Positions 51,116 through 60,974 of a stretch of 60,974 nt of DNA are shown one piece after another. Origin of the DNA: Gardnerella vaginalis (lineage in GTDB: Bacteria > Actinomycetota > Actinomycetes > Actinomycetales > Bifidobacteriaceae); NCBI RefSeq assembly GCF_001563665.1, contig NZ_KQ961850.1, positions 1-60,974 of the forward strand, in the 5' to 3' direction. Within the stretch, counting starts at the first letter, position 1. Each line of letters begins with the position of its first letter. Both the position numbers and the translations under genes were made by a program. The notes below the pieces were generated by a model. It saw only the letters and a list, made by a program, of their open reading frames with translations. It had not been told where the DNA came from and searched no databases.

Positions 51116-53245
51116 ATGGCACAAGATGTGCTTAACGACCTGAATATGGTTCGTAACATCGGCATCATGGCGCACATTGATGCTGGTAAGACTACTACAA
51201 CCGAACGTATTCTCTACTACACTGGTAAGAACTACAAAATCGGTGAAACCCATGATGGCGCTTCTACTATGGACTTCATGGCACAGGAGCAGGAACGCGG
51301 TATTACTATTCAGTCTGCTGCAACTACATGCTTCTGGAAGCGTCAAACTCATGACATAGATGATCGTTACCAGATCAACATCATTGATACCCCAGGACAC
51401 GTAGATTTCACTGCTGAAGTGGAGCGTTCTTTGCGTGTTCTCGATGGTGCTGTTGCTGTCTTCGATGGTAAGGAAGGCGTGGAGCCACAGTCTGAAACTG
51501 TTTGGCGTCAGGCAGATAAGTACAGCGTTCCACGTATTTGCTTCATCAATAAGATGGATAAACTTGGTGCTGATTTCTACTACTCTGTTAAGACCATTAA
51601 GGAAAAGCTTGGCGCTAAGCCACTTGTTATTCAGCTCCCAATTGGCGCTGAGAACGATTTTCTTGGTGTTGTTGATTTGATTCGTATGAAGGCTTACGTC
51701 TGGAATGACGTTAAGGACGATATGGGTGCTCACTATGACACCGTTGACATTCCTGCAGATTTGCAAGAACGTGCAGAAGAGTATCGTGCTGAACTTATGG
51801 ATCAAGTTGCTGAAGCTGATGAAGAGTTGCTTGAGAAGTATCTAGAATCTGGAGAACTTTCTGAAGAAGAAATTCGTTCTGGTATTCGTAAGCTTACTAT
51901 TGCTCGTGAAGCATTCCCAGTAACTTGTGGTTCTGCATTCAAAGATAAGGGTGTTCAGCCAATGCTGGATGCTGTTGTTGATTTCCTTCCAAGCCCAGAA
52001 GATGTTCCATCTATTAAGGGCTTCAAGCCAGGCGATGAATCTGTTGAAATTGACCGTAAGCCAGTTAATACTGATCCATTCGCAGCTTTGGTCTTCAAGA
52101 TTTCAACTCATCCATTCTACGGCAAGCTCGTGTTCGTACGTGTTTATTCTGGTGAAATTAAGCCAGGCGATTCTGTGTACGATTCCACGAAGTCTAAGAA
52201 GGAACGCGTTGGTAAGATCTTCCAGATGCATGCAGATAAGGAAAATCCTGTAGATTCTGCAGAAGCTGGTAACATCTACACATTCGTTGGTTTGAAGAAT
52301 GTCAGCACTGGTGACACATTGTGTGACGAGAAGAATCCAATCTCATTGGAATCTATGACATTCCCAGATCCTGTTATTGAGGTTGCCGTTGAGCCAAAGA
52401 CAAAGGCTGATCAGGAAAAGATGAGCTTGGCGTTGGCTAAGCTTTCTGACGAAGATCCTACGTTCCAGGTTAAGACTGACGAAGAATCTGGTCAGACTTT
52501 GATTTCTGGTATGGGCGAACTTCAGCTCGACATTATCGTTGATCGTATGCGCCGTGAGTTCAAGGTTGAAGCGAATGTTGGTAAGCCACAGGTTGCTTAT
52601 CGTGAGACGATTCGCAAGGCTGTTATGAACCAGGAATACACTCATAAGAAGCAAACTGGTGGTTCTGGTCAGTTCGCAAAGGTTTTGATGAACTTCGAAC
52701 CTCTCGATACAGAATCTGGCGAAACCTATCAGTTCGTAAATGAAGTCACTGGTGGTCACATCACCAAGGAGTTCATTCCTTCAATTGATGCAGGTGTTCA
52801 AGAAGCTATGGAATCCGGCGTCTTGGCAGGCTTCCCAGTGGTTGGCGTTAAAGCAACAGTCACTGATGGTCAGACACACGATGTTGATTCTTCTGAAATG
52901 GCATTCAAGATTGCAGGTTCTATGTGCTTCAAGGAAGCTGCACCAAAGGCTCATCCAGTAATTCTTGAGCCAATTATGGCTGTTGAAGTGCGTACTCCAG
53001 AAGAATACATGGGTGACGTTATGGGCGATTTGAACTCTCGCCGTGGAAACATTCAGTCTATGACTGACGCTACTGGCGTTAAGGTTATTGATGCGAAAGT
53101 TCCTTTGAGTGAGATGTTCGGATACATTGGTGATCTTCGTTCTAAGACTCAAGGTCGCGCAATGTTCACCATGCAAATGGATTCTTACGCAGAAGTTCCG
53201 AAGGCTGTTTCGGACGAGATTATTAAAGCACAGCGCGGCGAGTGA
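51116..53245 (+). CDS. fusA: Elongation factor G
   Basis: Translocation GTPase, 709 residues. G1 [13 protein letters not shown], switch [18 protein letters not shown] in [12 protein letters not shown], followed by domains II-V with the family ending [23 protein letters not shown] precedes the ATG. Third gene of the operon after rpsG. No frameshift or truncation. Confidence 0.97.
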   Translation: MAQDVLNDLNMVRNIGIMAHIDAGKTTTTERILYYTGKNYKIGETHDGASTMDFMAQEQERGITIQSAATTCFWKRQTHDIDDRYQINIIDTPGHVDFTAEVERSLRVLDGAVAVFDGKEGVEPQSETVWRQADKYSVPRICFINKMDKLGADFYYSVKTIKEKLGAKPLVIQLPIGAENDFLGVVDLIRMKAYVWNDVKDDMGAHYDTVDIPADLQERAEEYRAELMDQVAEADEELLEKYLESGELSEEEIRSGIRKLTIAREAFPVTCGSAFKDKGVQPMLDAVVDFLPSPEDVPSIKGFKPGDESVEIDRKPVNTDPFAALVFKISTHPFYGKLVFVRVYSGEIKPGDSVYDSTKSKKERVGKIFQMHADKENPVDSAEAGNIYTFVGLKNVSTGDTLCDEKNPISLESMTFPDPVIEVAVEPKTKADQEKMSLALAKLSDEDPTFQVKTDEESGQTLISGMGELQLDIIVDRMRREFKVEANVGKPQVAYRETIRKAVMNQEYTHKKQTGGSGQFAKVLMNFEPLDTESGETYQFVNEVTGGHITKEFIPSIDAGVQEAMESGVLAGFPVVGVKATVTDGQTHDVDSSEMAFKIAGSMCFKEAAPKAHPVILEPIMAVEVRTPEEYMGDVMGDLNSRRGNIQSMTDATGVKVIDAKVPLSEMFGYIGDLRSKTQGRAMFTMQMDSYAEVPKAVSDEIIKAQRGE

Positions 53246-53413
53246 CGCGCACGCTACTTCGGTGTTTTGTGTCCCCGGTCAACGCTAGAATTCTGTTCGT
53301 TGACTGGGTTCTGGCACCGAAGTGGCACCTAACCCAGAAACCCAGTAATATGTAGCGAGATGCTTCACATAAGATTGTGATGCAAACTACTAGACGTCCA
53401 GGAGGACAAACAC
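53246..53413 (+). promoter_or_regulatory. fusA-tuf intergenic region with nested and alternative hairpins
   Basis: An outer stem, ACTTCGGTG (53256-53264) with CACCGAAGT (53315-53323), encloses CCCGGTCAACG (53274-53284) paired with CGTTGACTGGG (53298-53308, one G-U). A competing stem pairs ACTGGGTTCTGG (53303-53314) with CCAGAAACCCAGT (53334-53346, one bulged A). The two cannot form together. No T run follows, so this is not a simple terminator. The tuf promoter is not obvious. Confidence 0.5.
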
Positions 53414-54613
53414 ATGGCAAAGGAAAAGTACGAGCGTACTAAGCCGCATGTCAACATTGGTACCATTGGTCACGTTGATCACGGCAAGACTACCCTGACC
53501 GCGGCTATCTCCAAGGTGCTGCACAGCGAATATCCTGATTTGAACCCTCAGTATGACTTCGATCAGATTGATGCCGCTCCAGAAGAGAAGGAACGCGGTA
53601 TTACTATCAACATCGCACACATCGAGTATCAGACTGATGCTCGTCACTACGCTCACGTTGATGCTCCAGGCCACGCCGATTATGTTAAGAACATGATTAC
53701 CGGTGCTGCTCAGATGGATGGCGCAATCCTCGTGGTTGCTGCTACTGATGGTCCAATGGCTCAGACTCGCGAGCACGTTTTGCTTGCTAAGCAGGTTGGT
53801 GTCCCGAAGATTCTCGTAGCTTTGAACAAGTGCGATATGGTTGATGACCCAGAGCTTATCGATCTCGTTGAAGAAGAGGTACGTGACCTCCTCGAAGAAA
53901 ACGGCTTCGATCGCGATTGCCCAGTCATCCGCACTTCTGCTTACGGTGCTTTGCACGATGAAGCTCCAGATCATGACAAGTGGGTTGAAACCGTTAAGGA
54001 GCTTATGAAGGCTGTTGACGAGTATGTTCCAACTCCAGTTCACGATCTTGACAAGCCATTCTTGATGCCAATCGAAGACGTATTCACCATCTCCGGTCGT
54101 GGTACCGTTGTTACCGGTCGTGTTGAGCGTGGTAAGCTCCCAATCAACACCCCAGTTGAGATTGTTGGTTTGCGTCCAACTCAGACCACTACTGTTACCT
54201 CCATTGAAACCTTCCACAAGCAGATGGATGAGGCTGAAGCTGGCGATAACACTGGTCTTCTTCTCCGCGGTATCAACCGTACAGATGTTGAGCGTGGTCA
54301 GGTTGTGGCTGCTCCAGGTTCTGTAACACCACACACCAAGTTTGAAGGCGAAGTTTACGTCTTGACTAAGGATGAAGGTGGCCGTCACTCGCCGTTCTTC
54401 ACCAACTACCGTCCACAGTTCTACTTCCGTACCACCGATGTCACTGGCGTTATCACCTTGCCAGAAGGCGTTGAAATGGTTCAGCCTGGCGATCACGCAA
54501 CCTTCACTGTTGAGTTGATTCAGCCAATCGCTATGGAAGAGGGCTTGACCTTCGCTGTTCGTGAAGGTGGTCGTACCGTTGGTTCCGGTCGTGTGACCAA
54601 GATTCTTGCCTGA
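53414..54613 (+). CDS. tuf: Elongation factor Tu
   Basis: Delivers aminoacyl-tRNA to the ribosome. 399 residues, with P-loop [14 protein letters not shown], switch [18 protein letters not shown] in [10 protein letters not shown] and SAL-type SAYGALHDE, then barrel domains ending [26 protein letters not shown] precedes the ATG. The most C-ending codon use in the window, expected for a very highly expressed gene. It is separated from fusA by a structured 168-base gap and is followed by a strong terminator. Confidence 0.98.
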   Translation: MAKEKYERTKPHVNIGTIGHVDHGKTTLTAAISKVLHSEYPDLNPQYDFDQIDAAPEEKERGITINIAHIEYQTDARHYAHVDAPGHADYVKNMITGAAQMDGAILVVAATDGPMAQTREHVLLAKQVGVPKILVALNKCDMVDDPELIDLVEEEVRDLLEENGFDRDCPVIRTSAYGALHDEAPDHDKWVETVKELMKAVDEYVPTPVHDLDKPFLMPIEDVFTISGRGTVVTGRVERGKLPINTPVEIVGLRPTQTTTVTSIETFHKQMDEAEAGDNTGLLLRGINRTDVERGQVVAAPGSVTPHTKFEGEVYVLTKDEGGRHSPFFTNYRPQFYFRTTDVTGVITLPEGVEMVQPGDHATFTVELIQPIAMEEGLTFAVREGGRTVGSGRVTKILA

Positions 54614-54667
54614 TTTTCTTCTTTTATGAATTATCAAGCATAATCGTTAAAGCGATAGCTTAATAAA

Positions 54668-54705
54668 GACCTCGTGAGTGAGTATTTCACTCGCGAGGTC
54701 TTTTT
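54668..54705 (+). terminator. Intrinsic terminator after tuf
   Basis: Fourteen-bp stem, GACCTCGTGAGTGA with TCACTCGCGAGGTC (one G-U), loop of five, then TTTTT. Confidence 0.95.
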
Positions 54706-55089
54706 GTATTTTTGTACTGTATTTTTCGGGAAATAATTGCTCAAATAACACGGGAAAATCATGAGAATGACATGCAAATAAGGCGAGTGCTAGTTTATGA
54801 AGTTAATGCATATTTATCTTTTTAGGAATTTTTACGAATTATGTATGTAAATTAAATGTTAAATAAAAATATTTTCGATGTTAATTAAGTTTATTCAATG
54901 GGGGGGGGTATTGGCTTTATTATGCCATTTTTTAGTATGGTAGATAATTTTTTTCTGTTTTAATACTGCTTTTATGCTGTTAAATCAAAGATTTTTATTA
55001 CATAAATAGTGATAAAGTTTCCAACAATATTTCTTCTGCGCTTTAGTCGTTTGGGGGATATGTTCATATTCATTCGAGAGGAGATTGTT
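54706..55089 (+). other. AT-rich gap between tuf and the giant protease, with G9 tract
   Basis: No gene seen. After the tuf terminator come words of the degenerate repeat family (CGGGAAATAA at 54728, ACGGGAAAATCATG at about 54750), then AT-rich DNA, a run of nine G at 54900-54908, TTGGCT at 54911 as a possible -35 with TATGGT/GATAAT at 54936-54948 as weak -10 candidates, and the ribosome-binding site GAGAGGAGAT just before 55090. Confidence 0.5.
54900..54908 (+). repeat. Homopolymeric G9 tract upstream of the S8 protease gene
   Basis: Nine consecutive G in AT-rich surroundings, 182 bases before the start codon and directly beside a possible -35 (TTGGCT). Length change by slippage could alter promoter strength; this is inferred. 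Confidence 0.7.
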
Positions 55090-58000
55090 GTGAAGTTCAC
55101 TAGAACGTCATATCTAACTCGGTTAGCTGCATTAGGCATTGCTGCAGCAACATTGCTCGTGCCGTTTTCTGCAGTTCCTGCTTTTGCGCAAACAGTTGCT
55201 GATGTAAACAATAACGAAAAATCTGCTTCTGTTGACGCAAATAAATTGCTTAGTGACGCTGCGCAAAAAGGTCACGTACCAACAGAAGCTGAGATTAAAA
55301 AAGCTATTAAGGCTTTTTCTGAAAATCATAAGAATTCTGATGATGTTCCTAAAGGTTCAATACTTGAAAAAGCAATAGAAGATTATAAAAAAGCATATAA
55401 AAATGAATTCGACTTCAATTCTAAAAAAGAAGTGAATGTTATAGTTACACTTAAGGGTAAAAGTGGCATAGGGAAGGGTGTTGCTTCTGCTCGTATGGCT
55501 CAGCAAAATAAGCTACTATCTAAATGGTGTGAAAAGTATCAAATGAAAGTTCGTCGCCAGCTTGGATATTTGGTGAACGCATTTGAAGTTACAATGCCTC
55601 AGAATCTCGTTTTAGAGCTTAGAAAAGAGCCAGAAGTCGAATCTGCTCATAAAGCACGTAAATTCCATACTATGGAAAATAATGCGCGTGTTCTTCAAGG
55701 AGTGTCTGAAGCGTTTAAGAAATATAAGCTTGATGGTACTGGTATGTTAGTTTCAATTATCGATACAGGTATTGATATGAATCAGCCAGATATGAAGCTT
55801 GATTTAAGCGCAAAAGCTCATATTAAAATGCAACCAAAGCCAGGTTTTACAGATAAAGTGCCTGACGGTTATAATTTTGCAGATCAAAACAATAACGTTA
55901 GAGATGACATTAGTGAAGAACAGCATGGCATGCACGTAGCTGGAATTGTTGCTGCTAATGGAGATGAAGGAAATAAATTAGCTAAAGATAATTGGCGTGT
56001 TGATGGTGTTGCTCCAAACGCACAGCTGCTTGCTATGAAAGTGTTTTCTAATGAAGCTAGTAGAGCTGGCGGTGCGGATGACGCTGATATAGCTGCTGCT
56101 GTTGAAAAATCCGTTGAGCTTGGTGCTGATATTATAAACATGTCTCTTGGTTCAACCAATGGTTTTAGTGGAGCTTCAAATATTACAGGTCTAGCGTTGA
56201 AGAAAGCTAGAGATGCTGGAGTTCTTCCAGTTGTTTCAGCTGGAAACTCTGGTTTGAATTTCTCATCTAACGGTGAAATAGATGATGTTTTAGGAAAGTT
56301 AGATGATGCAACTCTTGGAACTCCTTCTGCGTTCCCTGAAGCTTTTAGCGTAGCATCTGTTGAAAATTCCATTATGACAGAGAAAAAAGCTACTTATAAA
56401 GCAGATGGTTCCGATAAAGGTACAGATATACTTTATAGGTTAGCGACTGGTAAACCTGATGGACAGGAGCGCGAAGTTGTTTCTGTAGGATACGGAAGAT
56501 CGTACGATGATGATTCTGACGATCCTGATATAGATGAGTATGATGGCGTAAACGTTCACGGTAAATACGTATTAGTTGAGCGCGGTAAAATCAATTTTGC
56601 TACAAAATTTAAGCATGCTTTTGAAGCTGGTGCAGCAGGCATACTTGTTTACAATAATGATAAAGGTACAGAACAATTCCTTGGTATGGCTGGTATTGAA
56701 GGATTTGGTAAAAAATTTGGAGTATCGATTAGACGTTCTGACGCGTTGAAAATGCTTGATGAGCTTAAACAAAATAAGAAAGTTAAGATTTCTTTCAGCA
56801 ATAATTATGTAAGTGCTCCAAATCCTGATAGCATGCATCCTTCAGAATTCACTTCTTGGGGTCCAACGCCAGAACTTGATTTTAAGCCTCATATTGCTGG
56901 AATTGGTGGAAATGTATTCTCTACTCAGAACGGTACAGGCAATTATGTGAACATGTCTGGTACTTCCATGGCTGCTCCAAATATTTCTGGTCTTTCTGCT
57001 CTTATGGTGCAATATTATAAGAATCGTTTCCCTGCTCTTTCTGCAAAAGATCGAGTAAAAAGAGCAACTCAAGCGTTGATGAATACAGCTAAGATTCTTA
57101 CATCTAATGGTAAAGATGATGGTGTTCCATATGCTCCTCGTCAAATTGGTGCTGGTTTAGCGCAAGTTGACAAAGCTATGGATACTAATGTTATTGCAAC
57201 TGTAAATGATGAATCTTACGTACCTCTTCGTGAAGTTAATGGTGAACGAACTATTACAGTCAATTTGCATAATTATGGAAGCAAAGATTTAACTTTCAAC
57301 GTTCCAACTGAAAAAGTATTAAATGAATCTAATGAAGCTAATAAAGATACTGTTACAAATATAAGTAATAATGAGAATTTAACTCCTCAAAATTGCAATG
57401 GCAATATTCTAGTAAAAGCTAATAGTGTTGCAACAGTTGAATTCAAGCTTAAACCAGATACTAGTAAAGATCATTATATTGAAGGTTATATTCGATTTGA
57501 ATCGAAAGATTCTAATCAGCCAAGTCTTTCAGTGCCATATCTTGGTTTTGTGGGAGATTGGAATAAAGAACCGATTCTTGTTGATCCAAACAATGAGTAC
57601 TCTTCCGATGTTAAGGCAAGTACAACTCTTGTTTCTGCAGTAAGCAATACTAATAAAGTAAAAGTGAATCGTGAAGGTGAAGCTACTAAATTAGGTTCGT
57701 TCTCTCCTAACAAAGATGAGCTTTTAGACACTATTATCCCATCTTTAATGATGTTCCGTAGTGCTGAAGAAGTTAAGTATTCTATATATGATGCTAAAGG
57801 CAAGTTAATTAAAGACTTAGGTTATGATAATTATGTTAGCCGTAGCGATTATAGGAGTCTTAAAGGAAGCGCTCATGGTAATGAGAGTTCTACTGGCGAA
57901 TGGGATGGTAGTGAATACGATCCTAAAACCGGTAAAGAAGTAACTGCTCCTGATGGAATATATACGTACAAGGTTACAGCTAAATTATCTAAGAATTCTG

Positions 58001-60974
58001 ATCGTTTCCAAACCTACACTATGAAGGTTGGTCTTGATACAAAAGCTCCTAAGATTAAGGTTTCTGATCGTGACTCTAATGGTGATGTGATTATTACTGT
58101 TGTGGACGATTTGAGTGAAACTTATGTGCCTGAAGTTCATATAAATGGCAAATGGGCTGCAGTTAGAAATGTAGATAAAACATGCCAAGAAAAAGATGAA
58201 AAAGGCGCTTGTAAGTTGAACTTTGATCCTTCTAATCCTGCAACAAAGCATACTTATAAGGTTCATATTGGCTCTGATGCTAAATTCCTTTATGTTTCAA
58301 CTAGGGATTCTGCTGAAAATAAGAGTGGCTATGTTTATAAGATCTTCAAGGATTCTACAGATTCTAAAGATGTTGTTATAAATGGTGCTTCTAAGCTTGC
58401 AAGTAAGACTATGGCAATTAGGTTCATGTCTAAATTCGATGGTGACGATAATCTTTATCTTCCTATCGGCGGTTATGCTTCCGATGACGTGAAAGATATT
58501 AAGGTTTCAGTTACTTATAAAGATAATGGGAATAAGACTGTAACTGTTGATGATAAGCATAAGAAATTCTTCGAAGATAAATCAGCTTTTGCAGCTTTTA
58601 TTCCTCTTGAAAACGGTGTTAATCACATTGTTGTTACAGGTTTAAACTCTGCAGGTTCCTCAATTGACAGTGATGAAGTTGATGTAACTTTCAATGCTCA
58701 TGCTCCAAATATAACAGTAACTAATTTGAACAATAATAATAATCTCGATGTTAAAGAAAACGGCGAAGTTACTATTAAAGGTAAAGTTACTGACGATAAA
58801 GGTGACAAGCTTTCGATGCATTTGGATTATGTTAAAACAGCTCAAACTCCTGATGGCGGTGTTTCTGTTGGTAGCGGTTCTTCTTCTGGAGATGTAGATC
58901 CTGATGATGTAAAGCTTAATGATGATGGTTCGTTCGAAGTTACGATCAAGCCTGATGCTTCTGCTTATACTGTTACTCTAACTGCATCTGATGGCGCGAA
59001 TGATTCTTCTAAAGTGTTTGCTTTAGAAGGTCGTACGAAGCCAGTAGATAAGTTTGATGAGGAGGTTCATAGGATATTCAGCAAGGATTATGACTTTGAA
59101 ATAGATAAGGAGTCTGCAAATAAGTTTGAGGGAATGAACACTTATATAATTCAACCAAATTTGAAAGATGGTAAACCAAATCCTAATATAAGTGGTAATT
59201 CCTTTACAGTAACAGGTAGAGTTGGACCTAAGATTTCAAACATAGTGTTCACTCCTTCTGCTGAAGTAGTTGACGGTCATATGAAATTGAAAGATCCTAT
59301 TGTTGCTGTAATCAAAGATGGTCGTTTTAGTGTGACTATTCCTATGCATGTTGGAATAAATGATTTCCGTATGCAACTTAAAGAAAAAGTTAAGAAAGAA
59401 GGATCAACTGAGGAATCTGAGAGAAGCTTCCTTGATACTAAAACAAGATTCTACTTTGATGTAAATCCGGCTAAGGCTGTGTTTAGTACTCCTAAGCTTT
59501 ACGGAAATACGTTGTTTACGAATAAAGATTCTGTAGACTTCAAAGGTTCTATGAGCCAAGACAGCTTTGGATATTCGCTGCTTATAAACGGCAACATAGT
59601 TAGCGAATTCTTCTCAACAGATGGTGGAGGAGAAAAAGTAAACGAATCTTCATTCAATAGGAAGTTTGATGTAAAAGATAAGGATATTATTCATGTAGAA
59701 GTGAATAATACAACCGCTTCATCTTTGCAAACATTCATACCTGTAGTTGTTGATAAGTTGAATCCTAAAGTTAATATTGGCGTAGAAAGCAATGAAACTA
59801 TTAAAGATAATAGATCCATCAAAGTGAAAGTTAAGGATGATAATCTAAAACTTGTAAACGTATATGTTGATGGTAAAGTTGTTGCTTCTAGCGAAAATAA
59901 ACTTGTTTCTAAGAGTATTGAAGATACTCTTACTGATGCGGATTCAGATAATAATAGTGAGAGTAATGTTTCTGCAGATAAGCCAGATAAAACAGAGTTT
60001 GATTTTGATATTCCAACTTCTGATTTAACTAATGGTAAACATACTATTAAAGTAGAAGCAGTTGATTATGCAGGTAATATCACAACTGATACTGGTGATA
60101 GTAGCGATACTATTTCAAAAGTAATTGTGGTTGATCACTTAGAGCCTCCATCTTCTTCTGAAGAAGCGCCTGAAGCTCCTAAGTCTGTTTCGAGTCTTGA
60201 TAAGTCTGTTAAGGGTAATCTTGTTGTTGGTGCAAATAAGAATAATATTGCTCGAGCAGGTATTGAGAATCCTATGACTTTGACTTTCGCAGGCTTGCTT
60301 GATGCTGCTGGTTCTGGTACTGGTGATTCAGATGGTTCTGGTTCGGGTTCGGGTACTGGTTCTGGTGCTCCGTCTGGTTCTACTCCTAAAGCTCCAGGTT
60401 CTGGTAATGGTCAGAATGATGTTAATGCTACAAGCGAGTTTGTTAATACTCTTAAGACTTATAAGGTTGCTTATGCTTATGCGTATATTTATTCTTCGCC
60501 TGAATTATTAAAAGGTGAGAATAATACTAATTACGTGAAAGTAACGTTAGACGGTAAGAAGGTTAAGTTTAATGCGATGATTCCAGGAAATTATTCTGGT
60601 ATTCATACTATCGTGTTGCTTAATTCTAAAGGTCAGCAGATTGCTTGGACTAATGTTTATGTGATTCCTTCTAATGCTGATCAATTTGTTGAAGCTAATG
60701 CTGAAACGTATTTGAAGTATTATGAGAATCCTGTGTCTTATGACAGTTCTGATGACTCTAGTGACTCTAGTGTGAAGTCAGAGGATTCTAAGAATAATGT
60801 TAAGAATGATTCGAAGGAGTCTGAGGAGTCTAAGTCTTCTAATGGTGTTCATCGTCATTATTCTGTTAAGAAGTCTAAGTCTAAGGTTGCTCATACTGGC
60901 GTAGATGTTATGCCTGTGATGATGATGAGCGTTATGCTTATTGTTTGTGTCGTATTCTACGTTAGTGTTAGAGA
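55090..60974 (+). CDS. Giant cell-wall-anchored subtilisin-like (S8) protease, 3' end cut by window
   Basis: At least 1961 codons, open to the window edge. GTG start after GAGAGGAG. Signal peptide with cleavage near AFA-QTV (residue 33/34); I9-like propeptide (about 110-200); S8 catalytic triad D225 (SIIDTGID), H279 (QHGMHVAG) and S626 (SGTSMAAP) with oxyanion N386 (SAGNSG); a PA domain inserted at about 455-580 (KYVLVERGKINFATK); then an Fn3-like domain near 818 (LGFVGDWNKEPIL) as in C5a peptidase and lactocepin. Repeated Ig-like domains follow, a Gly/Ser linker near 1738, a Ser/Lys/Asp wall-spanning region, and sortase motif VAHTG at 1933-1937 with a hydrophobic helix. Probably cleaves host proteins at the cell surface. 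Only the final charged tail is missing. Confidence 0.92.
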   Translation, partial: MKFTRTSYLTRLAALGIAAATLLVPFSAVPAFAQTVADVNNNEKSASVDANKLLSDAAQKGHVPTEAEIKKAIKAFSENHKNSDDVPKGSILEKAIEDYKKAYKNEFDFNSKKEVNVIVTLKGKSGIGKGVASARMAQQNKLLSKWCEKYQMKVRRQLGYLVNAFEVTMPQNLVLELRKEPEVESAHKARKFHTMENNARVLQGVSEAFKKYKLDGTGMLVSIIDTGIDMNQPDMKLDLSAKAHIKMQPKPGFTDKVPDGYNFADQNNNVRDDISEEQHGMHVAGIVAANGDEGNKLAKDNWRVDGVAPNAQLLAMKVFSNEASRAGGADDADIAAAVEKSVELGADIINMSLGSTNGFSGASNITGLALKKARDAGVLPVVSAGNSGLNFSSNGEIDDVLGKLDDATLGTPSAFPEAFSVASVENSIMTEKKATYKADGSDKGTDILYRLATGKPDGQEREVVSVGYGRSYDDDSDDPDIDEYDGVNVHGKYVLVERGKINFATKFKHAFEAGAAGILVYNNDKGTEQFLGMAGIEGFGKKFGVSIRRSDALKMLDELKQNKKVKISFSNNYVSAPNPDSMHPSEFTSWGPTPELDFKPHIAGIGGNVFSTQNGTGNYVNMSGTSMAAPNISGLSALMVQYYKNRFPALSAKDRVKRATQALMNTAKILTSNGKDDGVPYAPRQIGAGLAQVDKAMDTNVIATVNDESYVPLREVNGERTITVNLHNYGSKDLTFNVPTEKVLNESNEANKDTVTNISNNENLTPQNCNGNILVKANSVATVEFKLKPDTSKDHYIEGYIRFESKDSNQPSLSVPYLGFVGDWNKEPILVDPNNEYSSDVKASTTLVSAVSNTNKVKVNREGEATKLGSFSPNKDELLDTIIPSLMMFRSAEEVKYSIYDAKGKLIKDLGYDNYVSRSDYRSLKGSAHGNESSTGEWDGSEYDPKTGKEVTAPDGIYTYKVTAKLSKNSDRFQTYTMKVGLDTKAPKIKVSDRDSNGDVIITVVDDLSETYVPEVHINGKWAAVRNVDKTCQEKDEKGACKLNFDPSNPATKHTYKVHIGSDAKFLYVSTRDSAENKSGYVYKIFKDSTDSKDVVINGASKLASKTMAIRFMSKFDGDDNLYLPIGGYASDDVKDIKVSVTYKDNGNKTVTVDDKHKKFFEDKSAFAAFIPLENGVNHIVVTGLNSAGSSIDSDEVDVTFNAHAPNITVTNLNNNNNLDVKENGEVTIKGKVTDDKGDKLSMHLDYVKTAQTPDGGVSVGSGSSSGDVDPDDVKLNDDGSFEVTIKPDASAYTVTLTASDGANDSSKVFALEGRTKPVDKFDEEVHRIFSKDYDFEIDKESANKFEGMNTYIIQPNLKDGKPNPNISGNSFTVTGRVGPKISNIVFTPSAEVVDGHMKLKDPIVAVIKDGRFSVTIPMHVGINDFRMQLKEKVKKEGSTEESERSFLDTKTRFYFDVNPAKAVFSTPKLYGNTLFTNKDSVDFKGSMSQDSFGYSLLINGNIVSEFFSTDGGGEKVNESSFNRKFDVKDKDIIHVEVNNTTASSLQTFIPVVVDKLNPKVNIGVESNETIKDNRSIKVKVKDDNLKLVNVYVDGKVVASSENKLVSKSIEDTLTDADSDNNSESNVSADKPDKTEFDFDIPTSDLTNGKHTIKVEAVDYAGNITTDTGDSSDTISKVIVVDHLEPPSSSEEAPEAPKSVSSLDKSVKGNLVVGANKNNIARAGIENPMTLTFAGLLDAAGSGTGDSDGSGSGSGTGSGAPSGSTPKAPGSGNGQNDVNATSEFVNTLKTYKVAYAYAYIYSSPELLKGENNTNYVKVTLDGKKVKFNAMIPGNYSGIHTIVLLNSKGQQIAWTNVYVIPSNADQFVEANAETYLKYYENPVSYDSSDDSSDSSVKSEDSKNNVKNDSKESEESKSSNGVHRHYSVKKSKSKVAHTGVDVMPVMMMSVMLIVCVVFYVSVR

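Noticed and set aside
50993..51805. Long open frame opposite to rpsG/fusA
   Set aside because: Shadow of the biased codons of fusA, without domain or ribosome-binding site.
53256..53323. Hairpin after fusA as an ordinary terminator
   Set aside because: No T run follows either stem, and a competing fold exists, so it is reported as a structured region instead.
53390..54637. Long open frame on the strand opposite to tuf (about 415 codons)
   Set aside because: It mirrors the tuf codon pattern, has no ribosome-binding site or recognisable domain, and tuf itself is certain.

Overview
The window looks like chromosomal DNA of a low-GC member of the Bifidobacteriaceae, most probably Gardnerella (vaginalis group). 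The evidence is an actinobacterial gene repertoire (DUF3039, DUF3180, CtpE-like P-ATPase, a dcw cluster ending murG-murC-ftsQ) on an AT-rich background with strongly AT-ending codons, plus many Ser/Asp/Asn-rich insertions in housekeeping proteins. The species is inferred from gene content and was not confirmed by any search. Nearly all genes are chromosomal core. I saw no insertion sequence, prophage, CRISPR array or rRNA operon.

Layout. 0.1-8.5 kb: GT4 glycosyltransferase and OsmC on the minus strand, a DEAD-box helicase, tRNA-Glu, a Q/N-rich DUF4190 membrane protein, tRNA-Asp and tRNA-Phe, galE, trmB. 8.6-14.7 kb: rsmD, then the minus-strand operon rpsP-khpA-rimM-trmD, an exo/endonuclease-phosphatase protein, DUF3039 and nicotinate phosphoribosyltransferase. 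14.9-25.3 kb: cysS, ffh, a SohB-type S49 peptidase, dacB, tilS, hpt, ftsH. 25.4-33.5 kb: a relic-like FolB-FolK protein, DUF3180, a lipoprotein, a P-type ATPase, L-serine dehydratase, FKBP and greA. 33.7-49.9 kb: the division/cell-wall cluster mraZ-rsmH-ftsL-like-ftsI-(MurE-like relic)-murF-mraY-murD-ftsW-murG-murC-ftsQ. 50.2-54.6 kb: rpsL-rpsG-fusA-tuf, visibly richer in C-ending codons than the rest. 55.1 kb to the edge: a giant secreted subtilisin-like protease that runs to within its sortase anchor and is cut by the window end.

How the genes work together. The cluster from 33.7 to 49.9 kb makes lipid II (MurF, MraY, MurD, MurG, MurC) and the septal synthase (FtsI, FtsW, FtsQ, FtsL-like). 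DacB trims the wall and FtsH and SohB handle membrane quality control. Several genes serve the translation apparatus: rpsP-khpA-rimM-trmD, trmB, rsmD, tilS, cysS and rpsL-tuf.

Most unusual signals. (1) At eight or so genes, a short stretch including the stop codon is tandemly duplicated just downstream. (2) Two pseudoenzyme-like proteins (FolB-FolK and MurE-like) sit where active enzymes would be expected and lack catalytic motifs. (3) A 9-bp GACACGCCG motif is repeated upstream of the tRNA transcription units. (4) A G9 tract lies upstream of the giant protease. (5) A 10-bp-phased MraZ operator precedes an mraZ gene with an unusual ~130-residue N-terminal extension. (6) TilS carries a Cys-rich repeat insertion. 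(7) The leaders of rpsL and tuf are strongly structured.
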